In this document: one piece after another, positions 34,399-43,063 of the stretch
Layout of the letters: each line of letters starts with the position of its first letter
Position numbering within the stretch: the first letter of the stretch is position 1
Assembly (NCBI GenBank): GCA_900314355.1
Contig: OMUY01000016.1
Span: 62,001-126,000, forward strand
Reading direction: 5' to 3'
Source: an uncultured Eubacteriales bacterium
GTDB taxonomy: Bacteria > Bacillota > Clostridia > Oscillospirales > Acutalibacteraceae
Length of the DNA: 64,000 nt
Made by a program: the position numbers and the translations under genes
Notes under the pieces: generated by a model
Told to the model about the DNA's origin: nothing
Database searches by the model: none
Seen by the model: only the letters and a program-made list of their open reading frames with translations

Positions 34399-35919
34399 TT
34401 ATTGATTGATTGCGGCTTTTTCGGCGTCAAGAGCTTTTTCAAATCGTTCAAGATAAGCGTTGAACCCTTCGACATCTTCTTTCCGAGGAGACTCAAAAGT
34501 TTTTTCGGCGGATGAAAATACTTTCTTTTCAAGGAAATCTTCAAGCGTCATATCGGTATAGTCCATGTATTTTGCCAGAAGAGCCATGCCGTAAGGACCG
34601 CCCTCGCCGGCTGAGGACATGCATGTGACTTTTGTATTGCATGCGGCGGCAAGGTACCTCTGTCCTATGCCTTTGTGGCGGAAAAGGCCTCCGTGACCCG
34701 TGAGAGAATCAATTTTTACATTTTCGTTTTCGAGTATTCTCAAGCCTATTTTAAGCGTGGTCATTGTGGAGTAAAGCTGAGCGCGGAAGAAATTGGCGAG
34801 TGTAAAATCACATCCCGGCAGTCTTATCACCATTGGTCTGCCTTCATCGAAATGAGTCACGCCTTCTCCTGCCATATAATTTACTACCACTACGCCGCCG
34901 CAGTCGGGACTTCCCTCGAGAGTCTTTTTATAAAGCATAGGGAATATCTCGTCGTCCGTCATTTCTTTCCCTGTCAGAGCGGCAACCTCTTTAAAAATTG
35001 ATTCCCATGCGTTTGTGTCGTTCGTGCAGTTGTTGCAGTGTACCATTGCGACGGGTTTTCCGGACGGTGTAGTAACAATATCTATCTCCTCGTAAACTTT
35101 TGACAGAGGTTTTTCGAGGACTACCATCGCAAAAATCGAAGTTCCGGCTGAAATATTTCCCGTCCTCGGAGCTACTGAATTTGTAGCAGCCATTCCTGTA
35201 CCGGCGTCACCCTCGGGCGGAGCCGTTTTTACTCCGGCAGGGATAAGACCTCCCGCAAATTCGGATCCCTTCTCGGTGACATATCCGGCAATCTCTCCCG
35301 CCGTAAGAACTTTCGGCAGTATGTCTCTTATTTTCCACGGATAATTTCTGTCCTTAATAAGTTCGTCGAATTTATTAAGCATTTCTTCGTCAAAATCGCA
35401 TGTCTCGGGATCTATCGGGAACATGCCTGACGCATCGCCGACAGACAGAGTAAATTTTCCGGTCAGCATATAATTTACATATCCCGACAAAGTCGTGATA
35501 TGTGCTATGTCTTTTACATGACTTTCATCATTTAAAATAGCTCTGTAAAGATGAGCTATTGACCATCTCTGAGGTATGTTGAAATCAAATTCTTTCGTAA
35601 GGCAAGCGGCGGCCTCGGCAGTTATCGTATTCTGCCATGTTCTGAAAGGTACTAACAGATTCCAATTTTTATCGAAAGCGAGGTATCCGTGCATCATAGC
35701 GGAAATGCCGAGAGATTTTATGTTAAGATCCCTGTCAAGACCGGAAAGAGCTTCGATAAAGCCTTTTCTCACGTCGTCAAGACTGTAAGTCCATATTCCG
35801 TTTTCATAAGTTGATTTCCATGTAAATCCGCCGGACGACACCGGGATGAAATTATCGTCTATCGCCTGAGCTTTAATTCTTGTGGAACCGAATTCCACGC
35901 CTAAAGTAACGTCTCGCAT
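34399..35919 (-). CDS. FGGY-family carbohydrate kinase
   Basis: A 506-residue sugar kinase with two FGGY domains of the actin-like ATPase fold. Seen: LGVEFGSTRIKAQAID (phosphate-1, residues 5-20), SLGISAMMHGY (about 85), PEGDAGTGMAATNSV (catalytic Asp region, about 238-250), NISAGTSIFAMV (phosphate-2) and the adenosine-site LTGHGGLFRHKGIGQ (about 425). It resembles xylulokinase/ribulokinase-type enzymes, but the substrate is not decided. It is transcribed alone, with the ribosome site AAAGGTGATAAAT before ATG. Confidence 0.87.
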   Translation of the reverse strand: MRDVTLGVEFGSTRIKAQAIDDNFIPVSSGGFTWKSTYENGIWTYSLDDVRKGFIEALSGLDRDLNIKSLGISAMMHGYLAFDKNWNLLVPFRTWQNTITAEAAACLTKEFDFNIPQRWSIAHLYRAILNDESHVKDIAHITTLSGYVNYMLTGKFTLSVGDASGMFPIDPETCDFDEEMLNKFDELIKDRNYPWKIRDILPKVLTAGEIAGYVTEKGSEFAGGLIPAGVKTAPPEGDAGTGMAATNSVAPRTGNISAGTSIFAMVVLEKPLSKVYEEIDIVTTPSGKPVAMVHCNNCTNDTNAWESIFKEVAALTGKEMTDDEIFPMLYKKTLEGSPDCGGVVVVNYMAGEGVTHFDEGRPMVIRLPGCDFTLANFFRAQLYSTMTTLKIGLRILENENVKIDSLTGHGGLFRHKGIGQRYLAAACNTKVTCMSSAGEGGPYGMALLAKYMDYTDMTLEDFLEKKVFSSAEKTFESPRKEDVEGFNAYLERFEKALDAEKAAINQ

Positions 35920-36050
35920 AAATTTATCACCTTTGAAAATTTAAATAATTATCCGTAGTGAGTACGGCGCTGTTTTATTGATTATTATTAATTTTATCAT
36001 TTTCGTCGGATATTTTCAAGAAGGTAATACAGTATGAATTATTCCGCCGG

Positions 36051-36078
36051 TTGACAAAACTTTCAAGCGGAATATAAT
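36051..36078 (+). promoter_or_regulatory. Consensus promoter giving an almost leaderless thiamine pyrophosphokinase message
   Basis: TTGACA (36051-36056), 16-bp spacer, TATAAT (36073-36078). The predicted transcription start is near 36085, only about 4 nt before the ATG at 36089, and no ribosome site is present. Confidence 0.85.
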
Positions 36079-36088
36079 TTTATTTATT

Positions 36089-36745
36089 ATGAAAACATGT
36101 TTTATATTCGCGGCTCTCGACTGCGGAAAAGTTCAAATCGAAAAAAATGAAGGCGATATAGTCGTCGCCTGCGACCTCGGCTACAAAAACGCGGTTGAAA
36201 ACGGTATAAAGCCCGATATCGTCGTCGGCGATTTCGATTCGCTCGAAACCGTTCCGGAAAACGGAAACGGCGATTTTGAGCTTATAGGTCTTTCTGTCTT
36301 CAAAGCGGACACCGATCTGTCTTTCGCTGTAAAGACAGGAGAGGAGAGGGGCTGCGGAAGATTTGTTATATTCGGCGCGTTAGGCGGAAAAAGGTGGGAT
36401 CACACTATGGCGAATTTATGCGTCTTGGGAGCCGAAGCTAAAAAAGGCCGCGAATGTTTTCTCGTAGACGGAAACAGTGCGATAACTGCCGTTTCAAACG
36501 GCAAAATAGAATTTTCGGAAAAACTTGAAGGGACTATGGGTCTTGTGTCTTTTTCCGATGTGTCAAAAGGCGTTACCGAGAAAGGCTTTCTTTACACAAT
36601 AGAAGACAGGGATTTAGAGTCTACCCATATAATGACCGTCTCAAATCAGTTTATAGGTCGGAAATCTTCAGTCGAGGTTAAAGACGGGACTCTCCTTATT
36701 TATTTTGAAGGCGATTACCGCCTTGCCGGATTATGCAGACAATAA
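36089..36745 (+). CDS. Thiamine pyrophosphokinase
   Basis: A 218-residue thiamin pyrophosphokinase that makes thiamine diphosphate from thiamine and ATP. Motifs: VACDLGYKNAVENGIKPDIV followed by GDFDSL (Asp cluster, residues about 27-53), KADTDLSFAV (about 72-81) and GALGGKRWDHTMANL (about 93-107), all typical of bacterial TPK (YloS/ThiN type). The C-terminal beta-sandwich holds GTMGLVSFSD and STHIMTVSNQF. It overlaps the DUF4186 gene by 13 nt. The start ATG lacks a ribosome site and lies just past a consensus promoter, so translation may be leaderless. Confidence 0.93.
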   Translation: MKTCFIFAALDCGKVQIEKNEGDIVVACDLGYKNAVENGIKPDIVVGDFDSLETVPENGNGDFELIGLSVFKADTDLSFAVKTGEERGCGRFVIFGALGGKRWDHTMANLCVLGAEAKKGRECFLVDGNSAITAVSNGKIEFSEKLEGTMGLVSFSDVSKGVTEKGFLYTIEDRDLESTHIMTVSNQFIGRKSSVEVKDGTLLIYFEGDYRLAGLCRQ

Positions 36746-37089
36746 ACGACGCGCTTTATAAGCTTTCCAAATCCAAATTCAGGTCGTCTTTTCATCTGAA
36801 TGAAAAGATGAAGGACTACGTAAAAAAAAGAGGAATGGATCAAATAAGACATGACGCAGAAAAATTTATATCGGAAAGACTTGCGCCGTCTTTTATTCCA
36901 AACGACGGGCGTCAGACGCCTATGAATAATCATCCTGTTTTTATAGCTCAGCACGCCTGCGCCTGCTGCTGCCGCGGATGCTTAAATAAATGGTATAAAG
37001 TTCCTCAAAATACAGAGCTTTCCAAATCGCAGCAGGAAAAAATCGTAAATCTTCTTATGACGTGGATTGAAAACGAGATGAAAGAATGA
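36733..37089 (+). CDS. DUF4186 family protein
   Basis: A 118-residue cytosolic protein of the DUF4186 family, recognised by FRSSFHLNEKMKDYVKKRG near the start and by NHPVFIAQHACACCCRGCL (residues about 70-88) followed by KWYKVP. The Cys-rich CxCCCRGC segment suggests metal binding, but the function is unknown. The gene starts inside the end of the thiamine pyrophosphokinase gene and is translationally coupled to it. In other bacteria the family is scattered with no fixed neighbours that I know of. Confidence 0.88.
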   Translation: MQTINDALYKLSKSKFRSSFHLNEKMKDYVKKRGMDQIRHDAEKFISERLAPSFIPNDGRQTPMNNHPVFIAQHACACCCRGCLNKWYKVPQNTELSKSQQEKIVNLLMTWIENEMKE

Positions 37090-37102
37090 AAATAAATAAA
37101 AA

Positions 37103-37138
37103 AATCGGAAGCTTTATTTCATGCTTCCGATTATTTTT
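37103..37138. terminator. Bidirectional terminator
   Basis: Perfect 10-bp arms AATCGGAAGC / GCTTCCGATT (37103-37112 and 37123-37132), with TATTTTTTAT on the plus side and an A/T run on the minus side; it separates the convergent DUF4186 and acyl-CoA synthetase-like genes. Confidence 0.92.
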
Positions 37139-38835
37139 TATCCGGTTTTTTGTTCTTCCGAAAGCTTCATGAAATCAATTTTTTCAAGCGGAGTATGGGG
37201 AAGATCCTGCCTGAATATTATTTCATGCGGCACTGAAAATTTTGAAAGATTTTGTTCGCACGTCTTCGTAATAATTTTTTTGTAGTCCTCTTTCTGTTTG
37301 TCCGAAGCAGGGCTGAAAAGTCTGACGTACAGTTTTACGAGAGGTTTTCCCTCGCTTGAATATCCCTCTACTGCGCATGATTCCCTTATGAAAGGCAGCG
37401 TGTCCATTAAATTTTCAATATCTACTGGGTATACGTTGTAGCCGGATATGATAATTATTCTTTTTTTCCTTCCGGAGAAATAGAAAAATCCGTCATCGTC
37501 TTTGTATCCGAGATCTCCCGAACGCACCCACGCCTTGCCGTCCTTGTAATAAAGTCCCTCGTCGGGTTTTCCTCCCTTGACGAGATAGCCCTGCATTATG
37601 GTGGGACCCGATATACATATTTCTCCCACCTGTCCGTCCGGAAGCTCGTTTCCTTCATCGTCCCATATCTGCATCTCAACGCCTTCAAGAGGTTTGCCGA
37701 CGGAGCCTTCTTTGTAAACCCAGTTTGTGTTCGCGCAGCAGACGGAACCGACCTCGGTCAATCCGTAGCCCTGTCTAAGGCGCGCCGTCGTTCCGTTTTT
37801 TTCAAGCATATCGTTGAATTTATTTATGAACGCTGTTGAACAGTCGTCGCCTCCTACGAACATCATCCTCGTATTTGAAAGCTGAGGGCCGTCAAATCCT
37901 TTAGTATGGTAAAGTTTTTTGAACATATTCGGAATGCCTATTATTCCGGATATTCTGTTTTCCTTGTACAGCCGTACTACTCTCTTGGCGTTGAACTGCA
38001 TCATGGGTATGATTCTCGCTGCGTTGCACATTGTCATATGCATCGCCACCACAAGACCGAACGCGTGGAAAAACGGTAAAATAATTATTTCACCCTCTTC
38101 CCCGGGGTCTATTATGTGATCTATATAACCGAGACAGTGAACATTTTCGTTAATAGCTTTTGACGAAAGTTTTATAGTCTTGCTTTTTCCCGTAGTTCCG
38201 CCGCCGTTTAAATATACGGCAGTATCAAGTCCGTTGTTTTTAATTCCTTCGACAGATTTACCTCTGTACCTGTTTACTATTGTTTCGTATTCAGTCCGAT
38301 TTTTCAATTTTGGATAAAGCGCCGTCACTGTTCCTTCACCGAGCCTTGTGACAGGCTTTTTTATTTTAGAAGCGTAATCGGAATTTCTGCATATTATCAC
38401 AGGCACGCCGGACTCGTTGAGCGTCTTGACGTGGGTTTTCGCAAGAAGATCCATTATCATCACGCCTTTGGAATCCGATTCTTCCATTGATTCCTTCAGC
38501 GCCTCGGTCGGAAGAAGAGGATGAACGAAATTTACTATCGCTCCTATTTTATTCAAGGCGTAAAACGCGGTTATGCTTTCCACATTTGTGGGAGTAAAAA
38601 CAGTAAAACAGTCGCCGCGTCCGATTTTCAGCACGTTTTGAAAATAATAGGCGAGGGAGTTTACGTCCTCTAAAAATTCGCTTCTTTTTCCCCTATATCC
38701 CAAATGCTGAAAAGCATCGTATTCTCCGTACTGCGATGTCGCTTCCAAGTAAAATTCAAAGCAGTTTTTATCTCCGGCGACAGGCATGGGATTTACGGGC
38801 TGCGAGGCGTTGGAGTAAGTTTTCTTTCCTTCCAT
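37138..38835 (-). CDS. AMP-binding enzyme (acyl-CoA synthetase/ligase family)
   Basis: A 565-residue adenylate-forming enzyme. Motifs: NGGGTTGKSKTIKLS (A3 phosphate loop), GYGLTEVGSVCC (A5), RSGDLGYKDDDGFFYFSG (A7) and RKKRIIIISGYNVYPVDIE (A8 hinge). Near the end, PHTPLEKIDFMKL holds the probable catalytic Lys. It activates a carboxylic acid to its acyl-AMP and probably transfers it to CoA; the acid is unknown. It lies downstream of a 2-oxoacid:ferredoxin oxidoreductase operon on the same strand, so a link to branched-chain or aryl acid metabolism is plausible but inferred. Confidence 0.9.
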   Translation of the reverse strand: MEGKKTYSNASQPVNPMPVAGDKNCFEFYLEATSQYGEYDAFQHLGYRGKRSEFLEDVNSLAYYFQNVLKIGRGDCFTVFTPTNVESITAFYALNKIGAIVNFVHPLLPTEALKESMEESDSKGVMIMDLLAKTHVKTLNESGVPVIICRNSDYASKIKKPVTRLGEGTVTALYPKLKNRTEYETIVNRYRGKSVEGIKNNGLDTAVYLNGGGTTGKSKTIKLSSKAINENVHCLGYIDHIIDPGEEGEIIILPFFHAFGLVVAMHMTMCNAARIIPMMQFNAKRVVRLYKENRISGIIGIPNMFKKLYHTKGFDGPQLSNTRMMFVGGDDCSTAFINKFNDMLEKNGTTARLRQGYGLTEVGSVCCANTNWVYKEGSVGKPLEGVEMQIWDDEGNELPDGQVGEICISGPTIMQGYLVKGGKPDEGLYYKDGKAWVRSGDLGYKDDDGFFYFSGRKKRIIIISGYNVYPVDIENLMDTLPFIRESCAVEGYSSEGKPLVKLYVRLFSPASDKQKEDYKKIITKTCEQNLSKFSVPHEIIFRQDLPHTPLEKIDFMKLSEEQKTG

Positions 38836-38928
38836 GATATTATTTATTCTCTTTACTCTTTAATTTTGCGCCTGAAGGCGCGGATTATTTTTTTCGTTTT
38901 AATTTCTTTTCTGGTTGTGTTTTCCTTC

Positions 38929-39168
38929 TCAAAGCGATTCAAGCTTAGTCTTGAAATCTTCGACTCTATCCTGTACGTTTTCTATTCCGAGACCGTCTGC
39001 GATAGTTTCGATGTAGGGCATAGCCTCCGAAATAGTCAGCGGACGCCCCATTTCGAGCATATCCGCGTAATCCTTCGCCTCCGGAACAAGTTCCCAGAAA
39101 AGTTTGGAAGCATCTTCGTTGTCGAGAATCTCTCCTAAAGTAATGGTGTCAAATGAGTATTTAGCCAT
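38929..39168 (-). CDS. Small unknown protein (79 aa)
   Basis: A 79-residue acidic protein with a strong ribosome site (AGGAGGAAAAAAAT-ATG). It reads KYSFDTITLGEILDNEDA near the start and later GRPLTISEAMPYIETIADGL, with a helical C-terminus. The pattern (FDT-x-LGEIL-x-x-x-x-A, then LPxxxxY...) is like short helical domains found at the C-termini of some clostridial hydrolases, here as a stand-alone protein; this is an impression, not an established match. It sits 32 nt downstream of another small unknown gene. Confidence 0.72.
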   Translation of the reverse strand: MAKYSFDTITLGEILDNEDASKLFWELVPEAKDYADMLEMGRPLTISEAMPYIETIADGLGIENVQDRVEDFKTKLESL

Positions 39169-39199
39169 ATTTTTTTCCTCCTGAAATTTAAAATTAATT

Positions 39200-39526
39200 T
39201 CAATCTGATATTTTCCGCCCGTCTGTCAGCGGAATTTGTCTTTTGAGCTTTGGCAGGCTGAGGGTTCCCGACATCGTATCGCCGTCGATTTTTACTTTTG
39301 CCTCGGCGGGCATAGTCCTTCCTCTGCCCATGTCGAGCACGCCGGAGCCGCTCAATTCGTTTTCCTGAACTTTAACGTCTGTTACGTTTACTTTAATGCC
39401 GCTGAGTTTTTCCGGCATAATGAAATCAACCTTGCATTTTCCGTTGTCATCCGAAATTACAATTTCAATATCGCCTTTATATATGAGCATATTGATATGT
39501 ATTTTCCATTTTCCCTCGCCTGTCAT
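39200..39526 (-). CDS. Small beta-rich unknown protein (108 aa)
   Basis: A 108-residue cytosolic protein, beta-rich with alternating polar and hydrophobic residues (KWKIHINMLIYKGDIEIVIS, VNVTDVKVQENELSG, AKVKIDGDTMSGTLSLP), which suggests a small lipocalin-like or beta-sandwich fold. No family is recognised. Ribosome site AGGAGAAAAAAAT. It lies 29 nt after the gamma subunit of the ferredoxin oxidoreductase and is probably in the same operon. Confidence 0.72.
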   Translation of the reverse strand: MTGEGKWKIHINMLIYKGDIEIVISDDNGKCKVDFIMPEKLSGIKVNVTDVKVQENELSGSGVLDMGRGRTMPAEAKVKIDGDTMSGTLSLPKLKRQIPLTDGRKISD

Positions 39527-39555
39527 ATTTTTTTCTCCTGTCTGAATTTAAAATG

Positions 39556-40095
39556 TTATTTTTCTCTGTAATTTATTCCCGCATTCAGTGCTTCCAGATT
39601 TATATCCGCGCTGCCGCTTTTTGAACTGAATTTTTGAACGAGAGTTTTGGTCATCTCTTCTTTTCCGATTATATCGGCTCCGGAGCTTAAAAGAGCTCCT
39701 ATCATGACTATGTTTGAAACTTTTATATTTCCGAGCGATGACGAAATATCATCCGCCGGCACGTTGATTATTTTAAAGCCGTCAATATTTTCTGTCTGTC
39801 CTGTCATGCTTGAATTTACAATCAAAGTTCCGCCGGGCTTTACAGCTTTTTTAAATTTTGAATAAGACTGACTGTTCAGAGCTATTAGAACGTCGCATTT
39901 TGATGCGAGCGGTGAAACTATTTCTTCTTCGTCCGTTATCACCGTGCATTTTGCGGTTCCGCCTCTCTGCTGCGGTCCGTATTCCGGAAGATATACGGCA
40001 TTCCTGCCCGAATCAACGGCCGCCTCTGCGATGATAATTCCGGCGCTCATAACTCCCTGTCCGCCCGAGCCTGAAATCACAAGAGTTTTTTTCAT
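39556..40095 (-). CDS. 2-oxoacid:ferredoxin oxidoreductase, gamma subunit
   Basis: A 179-residue subunit with the N-terminal nucleotide-binding-like signature ISGSGGQGVMSAGIIIAEAA, then VYLPEYGPQQRGGTAKC, the hallmark of POR/KOR/VOR gamma chains. It assembles with alpha, beta and the ferredoxin-like delta chain encoded upstream. Together they convert a 2-oxoacid, CoA and oxidised ferredoxin to acyl-CoA, CO2 and reduced ferredoxin. Gap to the beta gene is 2 nt. Confidence 0.93.
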   Translation of the reverse strand: MKKTLVISGSGGQGVMSAGIIIAEAAVDSGRNAVYLPEYGPQQRGGTAKCTVITDEEEIVSPLASKCDVLIALNSQSYSKFKKAVKPGGTLIVNSSMTGQTENIDGFKIINVPADDISSSLGNIKVSNIVMIGALLSSGADIIGKEEMTKTLVQKFSSKSGSADINLEALNAGINYREK

Positions 40096-40097
40096 CT

Positions 40098-40844
40098 TTA
40101 TTTCACCTCGTCTTTGTATTTGTCCCTGAATATTCCCGGTTTAAAATATTTGACGGTATTATTTTCCATGTAGTCGAGAGTTTCAAGCGGAGTAAGATGC
40201 CAGTTTGTAGGGCAATTTCCGAGAAGCTCTATAAAACAGAATCCGCCTTTTCCCATCTGAATGTCAAAAGCTTTTTTAAGTCCCTTTTTCGCGTCTGTAC
40301 ATCCTTTCGGAGTATTAAGCGCGTATCTCGCTATGAATACCGGAGCCTCGAGAGTTGAGAGAAGCTCGCACATCTTCATAGGGTAGCCCTCTTTGGCGGG
40401 GTCTCTTCCGTATATTGTGGTAGTTGTTTTCTGACCTATTAGCGTTGTCGGAGCCATCTGACCGCCTGTCATTCCGTAAGTCTGATTGTTGAAAAACACT
40501 ACTGTGAAATTTTCGCCTCTGTTCGCTGCGCCTATTATCTCCGCTAAGCCAATGGCGGCTAAATCTCCGTCTCCCTGATAAGTGAATACGAGACGGTCGG
40601 GATTAGTCCTCTTGAAGCCTGTGGCTACGGCAGGCGCTCTTCCGTGAGCCGCTCCGAGAATGTCGCCTTGCCAATATACTAAATTCAGCGTCGCACATCC
40701 TACGGGAACGATATGAACGGAGTTTTCCTTCTGTCCTGCCTCTTCAACAGCCTCGGCAATAAGTTTTGTCGCAAGTGAATGCATACAGCCGGGGCAGAAT
40801 CCGCTCGGAGTTTTTTTAAGAGTATCCGGTCTTTTATATTCCAT
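40098..40844 (-). CDS. 2-oxoacid:ferredoxin oxidoreductase, beta subunit (thiamine diphosphate-binding)
   Basis: A 248-residue subunit with the thiamine diphosphate motif YQGDGDLAAIGLAEIIGAAN and NNQTYGMTGGQMAPTT (GDGx24-27N type). The N-terminus FCPGCMHS holds the first Cys pair, with further Cys residues (VGCATL, KGCTDA) that fit the [4Fe-4S] cluster of this subunit class. It matches 2-oxoglutarate/2-oxoisovalerate (KOR/VOR) enzymes better than pyruvate oxidoreductase. It overlaps the alpha gene by 11 nt. Confidence 0.93.
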   Translation of the reverse strand: MEYKRPDTLKKTPSGFCPGCMHSLATKLIAEAVEEAGQKENSVHIVPVGCATLNLVYWQGDILGAAHGRAPAVATGFKRTNPDRLVFTYQGDGDLAAIGLAEIIGAANRGENFTVVFFNNQTYGMTGGQMAPTTLIGQKTTTTIYGRDPAKEGYPMKMCELLSTLEAPVFIARYALNTPKGCTDAKKGLKKAFDIQMGKGGFCFIELLGNCPTNWHLTPLETLDYMENNTVKYFKPGIFRDKYKDEVK

Positions 40845-41916
40845 TGCCTGAAGCCTCCGTAATTATTTTTTTGTAATTTGAGTATACGGCTTCATCGTCG
40901 AATAAAATGCCTCCGGAACGGCAGTATTCGTAAATGGGAGCCCGTCCGAGAACCTCGGCTTGAATGTCAATTCTCATCTGAGCCGGTATGGCAAGCTCCG
41001 TGTCGATAAAGCCTTTGACTTTTGAATAATCAAGCTTGTTGAAGCTTTTCGACGGGAAAGGATTCAGCGTTATCGGTCTGATAAGACCTATTTTGTATCC
41101 TTCTTTTCTCAGACAGATAACCGCTTCTTTTGCTGATCTCGCCGCGATTCCGTATGCTACGGCGATAAATTCCGCGTCGTCAATCATAAATTCTTCGACC
41201 TTTACGTCATTTTCCGCCCACCGCTTCATCATAGCGTTTCTCGATTTGTTTTGCATTTCAAGAATCGCATCGGGGAAATACGGCGACAGCACCCTGTCGG
41301 ACCTTTTGACGTCCTTCGCCCTGTACAGATTCCATTTTGAAGTGGAATTTCTGTCGGGTTCTTTCATTTCCGGAAATTTTACAGTCTCCATCATGTTTCC
41401 TAAACAGCCGTCCATTAAAATGAACACCGGATTTCTGTCGCGTTCGGCGTAATCCCAAGCGCTGTATGTAAGATCCACAGCCTCCTGAAGAGTCGCCGGA
41501 GCGAAGACAATAGTTTTGAATCCGCCGTGCCCCAACGCTTTAGTCGCTTGAAGATAATCCTGCTGGGCAGGCTGTATGGAACCGAGACCAGGTCCTCCTC
41601 TGCTTATATTTACTATGACGGCAGGAATTTGAGTTCCTGCGAGGTACGATATGCCTTCGGCTTTCAGAGATATTCCAGGACCGGACGAGCTCGTCATCGC
41701 TCTCGTTCCTCCGGCAGCTGCGCCGTATACCATATTTATTGAAGCGACTTCGCTTTCACCCTGAACGAAAACGCCTCCCACCTCCGGCAAACGGTGCGAA
41801 AAATATTCCGGAATGTGATTTTGAGGAGTTATAGGATATCCGGCAAAAAATCTGCACCCTGCTCTGACTGCCGATTCGGCAATAGCGATGCACCCGTTTA
41901 CAAGTTCCTTCGCCAT
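40834..41916 (-). CDS. 2-oxoacid:ferredoxin oxidoreductase, alpha subunit (VOR/KOR type)
   Basis: A 360-residue subunit. GCRFFAGYPITPQNHIPEYF, then QGESEVASINMVYGAAAGG and TSSSGPGISLKAEG are the conserved pyrimidine/domain I segments, and SRGGPGLGSIQPAQQDY is characteristic of the VorB/KorA group. The C-terminal domain II includes KGFIDTELAIPAQMR. The substrate is probably 2-oxoisovalerate or 2-oxoglutarate. It is preceded by the ferredoxin-like subunit with a 3-nt gap. Confidence 0.93.
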   Translation of the reverse strand: MAKELVNGCIAIAESAVRAGCRFFAGYPITPQNHIPEYFSHRLPEVGGVFVQGESEVASINMVYGAAAGGTRAMTSSSGPGISLKAEGISYLAGTQIPAVIVNISRGGPGLGSIQPAQQDYLQATKALGHGGFKTIVFAPATLQEAVDLTYSAWDYAERDRNPVFILMDGCLGNMMETVKFPEMKEPDRNSTSKWNLYRAKDVKRSDRVLSPYFPDAILEMQNKSRNAMMKRWAENDVKVEEFMIDDAEFIAVAYGIAARSAKEAVICLRKEGYKIGLIRPITLNPFPSKSFNKLDYSKVKGFIDTELAIPAQMRIDIQAEVLGRAPIYEYCRSGGILFDDEAVYSNYKKIITEASGNGI

Positions 41917-41919
41917 TAT

Positions 41920-42126
41920 TTATTTCCCCTCCTTTAATATTTCTATTGCGCCCTCCGGGCAGATTACGGCGCATTGGCAGCACGATACGCATTTTTCCGG
42001 ATTATTTATAAACGGATAATAATATCCGCTTTTGTTCCTGTCTGAGCCCTGTTCGAGCAGTTTTTTGGGACAGAACTTTACGCAGAACATACAGCCTTTG
42101 CACAAATTTGAATCGATAAAAACCAT
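41920..42126 (-). CDS. 4Fe-4S ferredoxin-like delta subunit of the 2-oxoacid:ferredoxin oxidoreductase
   Basis: A 68-residue protein with two clusters: LCKGCMFCVKFCPKKLL and CVSCCQCAVICPEGAIEI (CxxCxxCxxxCP twice, the second with an extra Cys). It relays electrons from the catalytic subunits to external ferredoxin. It is the first gene of the four-subunit operon, with ribosome site GGAGGAAATAT. Confidence 0.95.
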   Translation of the reverse strand: MVFIDSNLCKGCMFCVKFCPKKLLEQGSDRNKSGYYYPFINNPEKCVSCCQCAVICPEGAIEILKEGK

Positions 42127-42729
42127 ATATTTCCTCCGTTGACAATAATAATATTATGAATGTGAATTGCCGAAACAAATATGCGTATCTTGTAACTTCA
42201 ACGAATTTACAACCACGTCATATAGGTCAAAATCACAAAAATTTGTCAGAGATAAATAAATAAATTAAAGAAAAATTGTTGAACTATGTTCATCATATCA
42301 CCAACATGTGAACAAGTTGTTAATGAATTGTAAACAAATAATGTACAAAACGTTCAATAAAAAACAAAATTAAAATATGTTGTTTAAAATATATGTGAAA
42401 TATTTCATTATACTTAAAATAAATACATATTTTAAAGGCATATCGCAGTTTATATTCTCTTATAAATTATTAATATTTTACCAAATATAAAAATACAGCT
42501 GAAAAAAAGAAAGACATAAAGCTAATTATATCAACAAAAATTAATATATATGTAATGTATTCATTTTAATGTAAAATTCAAAACATAAACAACCCGCGCA
42601 GAAAAAATTCAAGAATTTTATAAATTAATTAATGAATTTAAATTTCATTTAATTGCCGGCAGGAAATTTTTTTGTTGATTAAAAAAAATTTTTTCCGAAA
42701 AGCGAAGCACGCGCAAAGTTTTTTTATGC
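42127..42729. other. Very AT-rich non-coding region
   Basis: About 600 bp with no believable gene on either strand. The first part must contain the promoter of the oxidoreductase operon (minus strand; an AT-rich TATTAT lies near 42150). The rest is runs of A and T with no clear repeat structure, DnaA boxes or RNA signature that I can see. Confidence 0.6.
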
Positions 42730-42757
42730 TTGACATTAATTGCTGTTTTGTTATAAT
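42730..42757 (+). promoter_or_regulatory. Promoter of the cobalamin-riboswitch operon
   Basis: TTGACA (42730-42735), 16-bp spacer, TATAAT (42752-42757): full consensus, about 14 nt ahead of the riboswitch. Confidence 0.92.
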
Positions 42758-42770
42758 GAAAATGACAATT

Positions 42771-42868
42771 TGCGTATACGGGAAAGCTCCGTGAAAACCG
42801 GACACAGCCGACAAAGGTGTTCTTTTGAACGCAACTACTGCCGTTAAAGCCGGAATGCCGTATTTGTA
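42771..42868 (+). ncRNA. Cobalamin riboswitch
   Basis: The conserved core of B12 riboswitches is present in order: GGGAA (42780s), then CCGTGAAAACCGG (P3 with GTGAAAA), CACAGCCG, CGCAACTACTG (the GCAACTG segment) and AAGCCGGAATGCC. Closing helix P1 can form between ATACGG (42776-42781) and CCGTAT (42858-42863). A Rho-independent terminator at 43018 lies between it and the first gene, which points to transcriptional OFF control by corrinoids. The exact subclass (AdoCbl or smaller ligands) is not decided here. Confidence 0.88.
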
Positions 42869-43017
42869 ACGAGGTAATTTTTTGAAAGACGAAATTTATA
42901 CGATTTAAGTTTTTCGGAAAAAACGTTATTAATCGCATATCATATTTTAATTGTCTTTTGGGTCGGAAGAGATGATGAACTGTATCAAAGCGATATGGTT
43001 TTATTTCTTTTACTTTC

Positions 43018-43048
43018 GGCCGCAATAAAATGCGGTCGTAATTTTTTT
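43018..43048 (+). terminator. Riboswitch expression-platform terminator
   Basis: Stem GGCCGC-AATAAAAT-GCGGTC (one G.T pair) followed by GTAATTTTTTT, ending about 15 nt before the GTG start of the first gene and overlapping the region just before its ribosome site. Confidence 0.82.
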
Positions 43049-43063
43049 ATGAGGTGTAAAATT

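Noticed and set aside
42300..42650. AT-rich region considered as a replication origin or a Rex operator site
   Set aside because: No DnaA-box clusters are seen, and the TTGTTAAT/TTGTAAACAA arrangement has the wrong spacing for a Rex site.
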